Positions 12,701 to 17,534 of a stretch of 22,357 nucleotides of DNA are shown here, piece by piece (the first letter of the stretch is position 1; the number at the start of each line of letters is the position of its first letter). The DNA lies in assembly GCA_019649035.1 (NCBI GenBank), contig BMAT01012739.1:154773-177129 (forward strand), in the 5' to 3' direction. The DNA is from Elysia marginata (taxonomy: Eukaryota > Mollusca > Gastropoda > Plakobranchidae). Both the position numbers and the translations under genes were made by a program. Below the pieces are notes generated by a model. The model searched no databases, had not been told where the DNA came from, and was given only the letters and a program-made list of their open reading frames with translations.

Positions 12701-15700
12701 TAAACCGGTTGCAAGTTATTTATGTATAAAATGTTTGTATTTGCAGCCCTGTTCATGTTGGACAACCACCATGCAGTATATCTATGGCAAGGCTGGTGGC
12801 CGGTCGGCTCTTACGACTCTGAAAATGTTCACACCGGCTCGGCCACTGCGAGATTCAACATGGACCGCCGCTGTGCCATGGAGACAGTGCTTCACTACTG
12901 CAAAGGTGAGGGGGGGAATTGGTGTAGGCTGAACTGAGTTTTAGCATCAGTTAACATGGAGGTCTTTCAGAGATTTTTCAGGTTTTTTTTCCAAATGTTT
13001 GGAATTGTGCGGTACTTTTCTTTAATTTTTTTTTTTTAAATGAAAATCCTTGTTCAATTTGTTTGACTTTCTTTTCATGTGAGGTCCAACGCTTGGCAAA
13101 TTTTTGTCTCTGAAAGATTATTTTTTATGTCTGTAATAAGAGATGAGTTAGTTTGTTAATGATTAAGGAATCAATACTTTCTTTACTTCTGGCTTTACTT
13201 GCTAATTAGGCTAGCATGAGGGTGATTAGAAAGCAGCTTATAAAAAGGATCATTTAATGGTTTTATTTTTTTTTTGTTCTCTATCCTTTTAGCCTGCATA
13301 GCTCAATTGAGGGCTCAATAAGGTGTAAAGATTGTAGGAGCAGTACCATTGAGCTGACAACAGATACTTGTTATTCTACTAATTATAAAATAATCAACAG
13401 GAATTAATAAAGTCATATATAGTCATAACTTTTTTCTATATTTTTTTACTTTTTGTTTTGATACCCAAAGAAGAAAAAAAAAGCTGGTATGCACCCTAAA
13501 ATACAAGTTTTATGCCTTACAAAATCCTCAGTCTGAATAATGAATAGGAGATGGATTATGATGTTTCAAAAGCTACATAAATAAATGGGAAGAGGAAAAA
13601 GCACTTTTTTTTATTCATATTTTTTTTACGAAGCATAGCAATGGTATGAGAAAACCTGGCTGAACCTGACAAATCACTAGCAATTGCGGACGACTAAACA
13701 ATTTTATCGAATCATCACGCACAAGTGTAAAAGGGAAATATGTTCATTTTACAAAACACTTCATCTATGACAAAATATGTAGAAATCACAAATTAGTTGT
13801 TATTATGTTTGCCCTTTCATTATGTGGAGCTGTGATTGTCTTTATATGGTTTTACTAAACACTATTTTACATTCTACTGTTTCATTATTTCTTCACAATA
13901 AAACAGTGAAAGACCCGAACTCACCCCCACCAGCCTATCTCGTGTGTGCAGGGGTTGAGCCCAGGCATTTCACCACCCTGTTCCCTCACTGGGAAGTGGA
14001 CGCTATTGTGAGAGACATTGCTCTTGAGGTAAAACAAACAAAAACCCACTGATTGCTCTTGAGTTGGATAATGAACAACTTTGAGATTGCCTTAGAGCTC
14101 CTTCTGAACCCTGAATATTATCTAGACTGTTTTCTGCATGGTGATCTTGGGTTGCTGTTTTGTTGTTGTCAGATGCAGAAACTTAAAAATACATTAGAAT
14201 CTGTTGAACAGTGATGACGTTTTCCCAGTTATTTCTTTCTGTTTTTTTTTTTTTCTGGTTTTGCAAGCCTCAGAAATTTACTAAACACACATTTTTAAAA
14301 AAAATAGATCCCCTGAAAAATTGCAAACCAGTGCCCTTAAATGGCATATTGTGTGAGTTTAATTACGCAAGTTGGAGTGCCAGGATATTTTTCGCTTTTT
14401 GTCAGAAAAGCTGAGTGGCATTCTTGCTTTGAAACTGCAAAAAATCATGTTGATTAATGCTAACTGTAGCTTAAAACTAAGGTTGTTATAGAATTCAAGA
14501 AAGATTTATGTTAAAGCTAAGGTAGTTATAGAATTCAAGAAAAAATTTAGCTTATTTTTAACTGTAGCTGAAAACTAAGGCAGTTATATTGTTCAAGTCA
14601 TCTGGACATCAAAAACCGTTTTGGTTTAAGCTATAGTTTGGTTTATCCCATTCAGGGTTTGAAATATTTTACTGTTATTTATACTTGATATATTATGCAG
14701 AATGCCATTGATTTTTAAACTATGAAATGGCGGTTTATTTGTGTTAAGGCTGATTCAAATGAGACATTCAGTACATGGAAAACAAATAGGAAGAATTGCC
14801 ATTGGAAAGGCCTCTCTAGCAACTTTTTCCAAGAGCTTCAAATTCTTAATTGAAATTTTTTTAAAGACAAGTATTGAATTCATTCACTGCAAAGAAACAA
14901 TGCAGCATTTATAAATGATATAGGTCTGAGCCCAATGAAGAGTGGAATTTGTTTGCTTAATTCTTTATTGATTTTTTACTTTTGGTTCATACTGATGTAA
15001 AAAGTAATAGAATCACTCTAATATCAATTCCTTTCCCACCCCTTCTTGGCCCAGTCAAGACCTTAAATGTTGGGTGAGAAAGAATGAATTTAAATTCTAA
15101 CGTTGCATTTTCCCCTCGATAGTATACATATCTTTGTACTCACTAATGTTTCAGGATGGTAAGTCTGTGGGCTACCAGGAGGAGCTGGAGGAAGTACTGC
15201 GGCGCATCACCCAGACACGCTATACCCTGGCCCAGCTACAAGAGCGCCCCCTGCCGGAGGGAGTTGACCCTCTCAGGCTGGAGGCTTATCTTGACGATGA
15301 CGAGTTCCAGGTGGGTGCGACATACACAGCACATGTTTACTTGGTACAAACAGGCCAGACACCTGTGCTTGGAAGCTTAAAGAGTGTAGTAGAAATACTC
15401 AATGAAGGTTACCTTTTGCTTTAAAGATTTTTTTGTTGTATATAGGTATTGTACAATTTGCACAATAAAAATGAATATGAAATTCATTCAGATTTCTAGT
15501 CAATAGATAAGCTTATTTATCAAATGGGCCCCCGGAGTCCATATATATAATTATATTCTTGAAGTAGAGAGTGTTCAGATCTGCAAGTTGTGCTTAAATC
15601 CCTTTCTATGTTTGCCTAAAAACTGTAAAATATAGTCTCTGAGGTAGTCAAAGAAAAGGAATGTAGTTCCAATTACTGCACAGTGAAGTGTGCTCCAGAA

Positions 15701-16422
15701 AAATCAACTCTCATGAGCAGGTGAAATTCGTAACCAAGGTCTATCCTATATATTTAGAATTAGAGAGATGTTAGAGGGTTTAGAGAGATGTAAGAAGGTT
15801 TACAGAGAAGTTAGAGGGGTTTGCTAAAACATAGAATAAGAGGATATAGTATTTGGAGCACCATATATACTAAGGAGAGCCTCGTCTAACATATGTTTAT
15901 AAGAAATCATTTTGTAAATGTATTGATTCATGGATATAATTGTTGTTTATTTTTCCTTACTGTTGTTGAGAACTCAATGCCCTTCAGGAATTATTTGTAG
16001 AATTTTCCTTTCCTAGTTGTCACTTTAAGTTTATATTAACATGATTGAAGGGCAAAGAGTAGCTTTGGTGCTCAGTGTGTATGGTAAAGAAGGAAAACAT
16101 TGGTTCTGGATGCAAAGTTTATACTGGAACAAGAAAAATATACAATTTAGAAAGTTTGACTCTGTTTGACGCATTAAAGCCTCTTTTTGTGTGTTCCTTC
16201 TCTGCTACGACACTCGTAAACAGGTGCTATAAAAAAGTCAAATTCAACAAATATAGTTTGTGTTTGCGGTTGGTGAGTGTATCCTCTTGGCTAGTAGCTT
16301 CTGTAATTATCACTTTTTTTTCTTCTGACGAACAGGATATCCTAGAAATGGACAAAGAAGAATTCTACCAAATGCCAGCTTGGAAACAGAAGGAGGAGAA
16401 AAAACGGGTTGGATTGTTTTAA
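650..16422 (+). CDS. SVIL: Supervillin-like protein, C-terminal 981 residues in 20 exons (5' end outside window)
   Basis: Seen: twenty GT...AG-bounded exons (listed separately) join without a frame break to a stop at 16420-16422. Cumulative residues are exon 1 1-31, 2 32-101, 3 102-155, 4 155-207, 5 207-252, 6 253-302, 7 302-350, 8 351-403, 9 403-460, 10 461-503, 11 504-555, 12 555-606, 13 607-661, 14 662-711, 15 711-756, 16 756-808, 17 808-861, 18 861-901, 19 902-953, 20 954-981. Intron phases run 1,2,1,1,0,1,0,1,0,0,1,0,0,2,1,1,1,0,0. Five gelsolin-like repeats (about 199-300, 309-395, 480-640, 645-755, 763-895) precede a villin headpiece (about 919-981). Known of the family: supervillin is a peripheral membrane protein whose N-terminal half binds F-actin and myosin II, and it acts in adhesion turnover, motility and cytokinesis. 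[10 protein letters not shown] and YLWQGWWP favour supervillin over villin, advillin or gelsolin. Human SVIL exceeds 1700 residues, so about half the protein is missing upstream. Confidence 0.95.
746..1884 (+). other. Intron 1 (1139 nt)
   Basis: GTGAGT...TTTCAG, phase 1. It holds a LINE-like 3' tail near 1293-1328 and otherwise nothing recognisable. Confidence 0.85.
1293..1328 (+). mobile_element. LINE-like 3' terminal remnant
   Basis: ccccatgtgggattaataaa followed by two exact ATTCTGT units (1315-1321, 1322-1328). A CCC-TGTGGG stem, an AATAAAG and a short ATTCT-type microsatellite tail is the pattern seen at the 3' ends of many CR1/L2-type retrotransposons. Too little remains to name a family, and the upstream boundary is not visible. 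Confidence 0.35.
1885..2092 (+). CDS. SVIL: Supervillin exon 2 (residues 32-101), acidic segment
   Basis: The acceptor is ataatttcag and the donor a perfect GTGAGT; the exon ends in phase 2. It encodes [20 protein letters not shown] and then a strongly acidic run with [14 protein letters not shown] and [15 protein letters not shown]. The last part alternates Asp/Glu with Phe/Ile, as in a short amphipathic binding motif. No globular domain is seen. It lies directly before the basic stretch of exon 3. Confidence 0.9.
2093..2943 (+). other. Intron 2 (851 nt)
   Basis: GTGAGT...TTTCTAG, phase 2. It holds an (AAT)n microsatellite near its 5' end. Overlapping ORFs on both strands at 2381-2791 have no recognisable content. 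Confidence 0.85.
2117..2146 (+). repeat. (AAT)n microsatellite
   Basis: About ten trinucleotide units of AAT/ATA with a single G interruption at 2126, just inside intron 2. Confidence 0.9.
2944..3104 (+). CDS. SVIL: Supervillin exon 3 (residues 102-155), basic linker before the gelsolin repeats
   Basis: The acceptor is ttttttttctag; the donor is AACC|GTGCGT, phase 1. It encodes [16 protein letters not shown] and [14 protein letters not shown], a basic then helical segment that resembles the stretch just before the first gelsolin-like repeat in vertebrate supervillin. A second GT four bases on (3109) would leave the wrong phase for exon 4. Choosing 3104 makes codon 155 Leu and continues [20 protein letters not shown], which fits the family. 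Confidence 0.92.
3105..3626 (+). other. Intron 3 (522 nt)
   Basis: GTGCGT...GACCAG, phase 1. Exon 3's frame stays open to about 3230, but that extension has no family similarity. Nothing else is seen. Confidence 0.85.
3627..3782 (+). CDS. SVIL: Supervillin exon 4 (residues 155-207), start of gelsolin-like repeat 1
   Basis: The acceptor is ctcccttgaccag; the donor is AAAG|GTAAAC, phase 1. It contains [10 protein letters not shown], a near-invariant supervillin signature, and ends in ELMLLHVKG, the first beta strand of gelsolin-like repeat 1. Several further AG dinucleotides lie just inside the exon (3641, 3652, 3656, 3665). Use of 3641, 3656 or 3665 would keep the frame and delete 5, 10 or 13 residues. 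Confidence 0.95.
3783..4583 (+). other. Intron 4 (801 nt)
   Basis: GTAAAC...TTTTCAG, phase 1. AT-rich with T runs at 4280-4320; no other feature seen. Confidence 0.85.
4584..4720 (+). CDS. SVIL: Supervillin exon 5 (residues 207-252), gelsolin-like repeat 1
   Basis: The acceptor is ccctatattttcag; the donor is AAG|GTGAGA, phase 0. It encodes [12 protein letters not shown], then [13 protein letters not shown], the gelsolin-repeat core in which a strand follows an S-G-D-C turn, and [11 protein letters not shown]. Position 240 is Trp in IIQWEG, where gelsolin repeats usually carry the buried W-x-G turn. Confidence 0.97.
4721..5351 (+). other. Intron 5 (631 nt)
   Basis: GTGAGA...CTATCAG, phase 0. 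It contains one short perfect hairpin at 5105-5125 (AGGCCTCT, 5-nt loop, AGAGGCCT) and nothing else recognisable. Confidence 0.85.
5352..5499 (+). CDS. SVIL: Supervillin exon 6 (residues 253-302), end of repeat 1
   Basis: The acceptor is tttctctatcag; the donor is CCAAG|GTAGCA, phase 1. It encodes [17 protein letters not shown], the long helix of the gelsolin fold, and ends with [10 protein letters not shown], the F-W-x-x-L-G closing motif of a gelsolin-like repeat. ORFs on the opposite strand here are shadows of this exon. Confidence 0.97.
5793..5938 (+). CDS. SVIL: Supervillin exon 7 (residues 302-350), gelsolin-like repeat 2
   Basis: The acceptor is gtttctctag; the donor is GAG|GTAATC, phase 0. 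It encodes [10 protein letters not shown], then [14 protein letters not shown] and [17 protein letters not shown]. The ED-ELYE and YWG elements are family-typical and open the second gelsolin-like repeat. Confidence 0.97.
5939..6335 (+). other. Intron 7 (397 nt)
   Basis: GTAATC...CTTCCAG, phase 0, with a C/T-rich tract before exon 8. Nothing else is seen. Confidence 0.85.
6336..6492 (+). CDS. SVIL: Supervillin exon 8 (residues 351-403), gelsolin-like repeat 2
   Basis: The acceptor is ctcccccttccag; the donor is AGAA|GTTAGT, phase 1. It encodes [16 protein letters not shown], the most canonical gelsolin core strand in the gene, then the helix [25 protein letters not shown] occupies the position of the core-strand W-x-G motif. 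Confidence 0.97.
6493..7099 (+). other. Intron 8 (607 nt)
   Basis: GTTAGT...CTCTCAG, phase 1. Only a tiny palindrome tctcctaaaggaga near 6833 is visible. Confidence 0.85.
7100..7272 (+). CDS. SVIL: Supervillin exon 9 (residues 403-460), inter-repeat linker
   Basis: The acceptor is tacctctctcag; the donor is CAG|GTATGA, phase 0. It encodes [19 protein letters not shown] and EKFADWPD, matching the family W-A-I-F-G and K-F-x-D-W signatures between repeats 2 and 3. The end (residues 441-460) is polar and probably flexible. Confidence 0.97.
7273..7668 (+). other. Intron 9 (396 nt)
   Basis: GTATGA...TTTGCAG, phase 0. It has an A run and a T run at 7318-7345. Nothing else is seen. Confidence 0.85.
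7669..7797 (+). CDS. SVIL: Supervillin exon 10 (residues 461-503), start of repeat 3
   Basis: The acceptor is tatcgttttgcag; the donor is CAG|GTGAGA, and both ends are phase 0, so skipping would keep the frame. It encodes [14 protein letters not shown] and [13 protein letters not shown], matching the supervillin L-D-G-x-x-V-G-R-G element. Confidence 0.96.
7798..8251 (+). other. Intron 10 (454 nt)
   Basis: GTGAGA...TCCACAG, phase 0. Nothing recognisable except the branch-like ctaat near the 3' end. Confidence 0.85.
8252..8405 (+). CDS. SVIL: Supervillin exon 11 (residues 504-555), gelsolin-like repeat 3
   Basis: The acceptor is tatggtccacag, with a weak pyrimidine tract but a good branch-like ctaat 18-22 nt before the exon; the donor is GCAA|GTGAGT, phase 1. 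It encodes [14 protein letters not shown], then [19 protein letters not shown]-x-E-G-D-x-Y-V is a classic gelsolin/villin repeat core. Confidence 0.97.
8675..8829 (+). CDS. SVIL: Supervillin exon 12 (residues 555-606), gelsolin-like repeat 3
   Basis: The acceptor is gtttttcctgcag; the donor CAG|GTTAGA is non-consensus at +3. It encodes [13 protein letters not shown], the repeat's W-x-G strand, then [18 protein letters not shown], one of the most conserved supervillin helices. Confidence 0.97.
8830..9429 (+). other. Intron 12 (600 nt)
   Basis: GTTAGA...CTCAACAG, phase 0. Many T homopolymers lie at 9060-9215. The opposite-strand ORF there is a product of those runs (Lys-rich) and not a gene. 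Confidence 0.85.
9430..9594 (+). CDS. SVIL: Supervillin exon 13 (residues 607-661), repeat 3 to repeat 4
   Basis: The acceptor is cttctctcaacag; the donor GAG|GTTGGT is one of the weakest in the gene. Both ends are phase 0. It encodes [16 protein letters not shown] and [13 protein letters not shown], closing repeat 3, then [15 protein letters not shown], opening repeat 4. Exon 14 resumes in frame, so the weak donor is probably real. Confidence 0.96.
9595..10352 (+). other. Intron 13 (758 nt)
   Basis: GTTGGT...CGTCCAG, phase 0. It contains a possible hAT-like short element (9630-9929) and an exact 13-bp direct repeat gatttcagctctt at 9659 and 9686. Confidence 0.85.
9630..9929. mobile_element. 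Possible short non-autonomous hAT-like element
   Basis: CAGGGATGTCAA (9630-9641) and TTTACAACCCTG (9918-9929) are inverted with 10 of 12 matches, and both ends carry an AAGCTGA motif shortly inside. CAGGG...CCCTG termini are typical of hAT transposons, and the length is exactly 300 bp. The flanking 8-mers (gtatagtg and ataatggt) do not match, so no target duplication supports insertion. No transposase is present. Confidence 0.25.
10353..10501 (+). CDS. SVIL: Supervillin exon 14 (residues 662-711), gelsolin-like repeat 4
   Basis: The acceptor is ctgtcccgtccag; the donor is GAAAA|GTGAGT, phase 2. It encodes [20 protein letters not shown], then HGAKSP: a family-typical strand with the Y-x-W-H-G turn, followed by the helix of repeat 4. 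Confidence 0.96.
10502..11110 (+). other. Intron 14 (609 nt)
   Basis: GTGAGT...TCCTTAG, phase 2. AT-rich; nothing recognisable. Confidence 0.85.
11111..11244 (+). CDS. SVIL: Supervillin exon 15 (residues 711-756), end of repeat 4
   Basis: The acceptor is ttattgtccttag; the donor is ACAG|GTACAT, phase 1. It encodes [20 protein letters not shown], then [13 protein letters not shown], matching the supervillin F/I-W-x-A-L-x-x-R-D-R-K closing motif. Confidence 0.96.
11245..11881 (+). other. Intron 15 (637 nt)
   Basis: GTACAT...CCTCTAG, phase 1. It includes a lone tRNA A-box-like gggtagctcagtg near 11398, with no B box. Nothing else is seen. Confidence 0.85.
11882..12037 (+). CDS. SVIL: Supervillin exon 16 (residues 756-808), start of gelsolin-like repeat 5
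   Basis: The acceptor is atttttcctctag; the donor is CCCG|GTAAGA. Both ends are phase 1. It encodes [18 protein letters not shown], then [20 protein letters not shown]-x-D-L-Y is a supervillin signature before the last repeat's core strand. Confidence 0.96.
12038..12746 (+). other. Intron 16 (709 nt)
   Basis: GTAAGA...TTTGCAG, phase 1. Nothing recognisable. Confidence 0.85.
12747..12905 (+). CDS. SVIL: Supervillin exon 17 (residues 808-861), gelsolin-like repeat 5
   Basis: The acceptor is tttgtatttgcag; the donor is AAAG|GTGAGG. Both ends are phase 1. It encodes [20 protein letters not shown], a hallmark supervillin stretch, then [26 protein letters not shown] replaces the more charged loop of vertebrate proteins. 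Confidence 0.97.
12906..13906 (+). other. Intron 17 (1001 nt)
   Basis: GTGAGG...AAAACAG, phase 1. It holds a 10-bp palindrome CTCAATTGAG (13302-13311) with a partly inverted partner attgagct at 13348. No element can be named. Confidence 0.85.
13907..14028 (+). CDS. SVIL: Supervillin exon 18 (residues 861-901), end of repeat 5
   Basis: The acceptor cttcacaataaaacag has a purine-rich final stretch; the donor is GAG|GTAAAA, phase 0. It encodes [20 protein letters not shown], then HWE: the conserved closing segment G-x-E-P-x-x-F-T-x-x-F-P-x-W-E of the last gelsolin-like repeat. Confidence 0.96.
14029..15154 (+). other. Intron 18 (1126 nt)
   Basis: GTAAAA...TTTCAG, phase 0. It contains a degenerate three-copy repeat (14461-14597). 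The remainder shows nothing recognisable. Confidence 0.85.
14461..14597 (+). repeat. Degenerate three-copy tandem repeat
   Basis: A unit like taactgtagctTaaaactaag followed by g-ttgttatagaattcaag recurs. The gg-t/a/c-GTTATA core occurs at 14481, 14521 and 14579. The first two copies share gttatagaattcaagaaa exactly. Spacing is 40 then 58 nt, so the units have indels. Confidence 0.8.
15155..15310 (+). CDS. SVIL: Supervillin exon 19 (residues 902-953), linker and start of the villin headpiece
   Basis: The acceptor is cactaatgtttcag; the donor CAG|GTGGGT is phase 0. It encodes a helical charged linker ([20 protein letters not shown]), then [17 protein letters not shown] and DDDEFQ. LPEGVDPxxLE marks the N-terminal subdomain of villin headpieces. 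A stronger donor-like GTAAGT lies at 15159-15164, inside the exon. Confidence 0.97.
15311..16335 (+). other. Intron 19 (1025 nt)
   Basis: GTGGGT...CGAACAG, phase 0. It contains a 20-bp triplicate repeat (15761-15820). An ORF over 16075-16422 enters exon 20 but its intronic part shows no family similarity. Confidence 0.85.
15761..15820 (+). repeat. Tandem repeat, 20-bp unit, 3 copies
   Basis: 15761-15780, 15781-15800 and 15801-15820 align without gaps to tagagagatgttagagggtt, with a few substitutions in the second and third copies. Confidence 0.9.
16336..16422 (+). CDS. SVIL: Supervillin exon 20 (residues 954-981), headpiece C-terminal subdomain and stop
   Basis: The acceptor is cttctgacgaacag, with a branch-like ctgac; the stop codon is TAA. 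It encodes [18 protein letters not shown], then [10 protein letters not shown]. With exon 19's LDDDEFQ this is exactly the 35 residues of the minimal villin headpiece fold. The core Phe (952, 963), Pro 967, the cap Trp 969 and the terminal G-L-F are kept. Residue 974 is Glu where villin and human supervillin have Leu. Confidence 0.97.
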   Translation, partial: DILEMDKEEFYQMPAWKQKEEKKRVGLF

Positions 16423-16527
16423 CCTCCAGCCCAGAAGTTGTACCGTGTGGCTCTACCAATGGGAAGAAATAGCAGGCTGGATTGTCCCAACCTTCAGGCT
16501 TGAAGCTCCATATTGTTTGTGGCCAAT
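16407..16527 (+). repeat. Imperfect duplication across the stop codon, offset 68 nt
   Basis: GGxTGGATTGT...AACCT.CAG....GAAG starts at 16407 and again at 16475 in register, then TGTGGC and CCAAT follow in both copies with small indels. About 24 of the first 34 positions match by eye. Copy 1 contains the last codons and the stop; copy 2 lies wholly in the 3' UTR. Confidence 0.45.
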
Positions 16528-17500
16528 CATTATTTTACTACTGCACAAAGCTGACACCCAAACTTTTGCCATGAACCTTTTTTTGTGTGAGTTGCTCCTG
16601 TGGTGCTACTCAGCCTTTGACTGGAGATAAGGGTGTAGTTGTGCTGCTAGCCAATTGAGTGACTTTTCAGTGTGACAGGAGAGTTAGTTTCAGTGACGTA
16701 TCCAGGAGACCCGAGTTTTCCTTTTGTTATGTCAGAGCTCAATATTCTGCTGAGTGAACTCAACCGGATGATAATTGTGAGAATCCCTTTTAGATTTTAA
16801 CTCTGTAGACCGAAATTCTGCTGCTCTGTGGGAAACATGAAGAGCAATTGTCTCCGTGCTAGACAGAGCTGGTTTCTGTTTCTGTCACCTCTCCATCACA
16901 TCAATTTTTTTTGTTAAATTCAAAAGTGAAAAATGTGAAAGTTTGAGGATTTAAGAACAAAATTGATTTGTGATCAATATCTACTTAAATTTCTGTGCGC
17001 TTTCTGTCAACATTCTGAGCGCTTTATGATAAATCATGTGCCTGTTTGTGGAATGGTATGGTCTCAACAAGTAAAACGGAAGGAAAAGAATTTATCTTTT
17101 TTTTTTATTACAAGGATGAACTAGACTTTTTGGAGGTGATTGTTTCTGTCACTATTTGTACTGCATCAGGCATCATCAACGTTTGGACAATCCTCTCCAA
17201 AATAGAGGATATTTACCCCGCAAGGTGTGGAAGGATGGACACTTAATAGTCCAAGAACATGCATTGAGAAACTTTTTGATTCAAACTTTTATCACCATAG
17301 ACTAATGCAGTTTTTAGATTTCCAGCAATAAGTTGTAGTTGCAAATAGTTTCTTGGTACAGCACTGTTGACAAAAAAGTACTGCCTCAATTTATCTAAAA
17401 AAAACCTCAATTTTACAGCATTATATCTGTGGGAAATGCAAGATGAAGTGTGTTTGGTTCACATTACAGTTAAGCCTGTATATTTTGAACTCTGCGGGAA

Positions 17501-17534
17501 TAGAATTTAACTTCAGATAGAATTTAACTTCAGA
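17501..17534 (+). repeat. Tandem duplication, 17-bp unit, 2 copies
   Basis: tagaatttaacttcaga occurs exactly twice, at 17501-17517 and 17518-17534. The copies are identical, so this is a recent slippage or duplication event in the 3' region. Confidence 0.9.

Noticed and set aside
13300-13355. Palindrome CTCAATTGAG with a nearby inverted partner in intron 17
   Set aside because: Arms of 8-10 bp in AT-rich DNA are expected by chance, and no element boundary is visible.
16075-16335. Open frame upstream of exon 20 as an extended last exon
   Set aside because: Headpiece alignment requires exon 19's DDDEFQ to join DILEM directly. The intronic part has no headpiece similarity.
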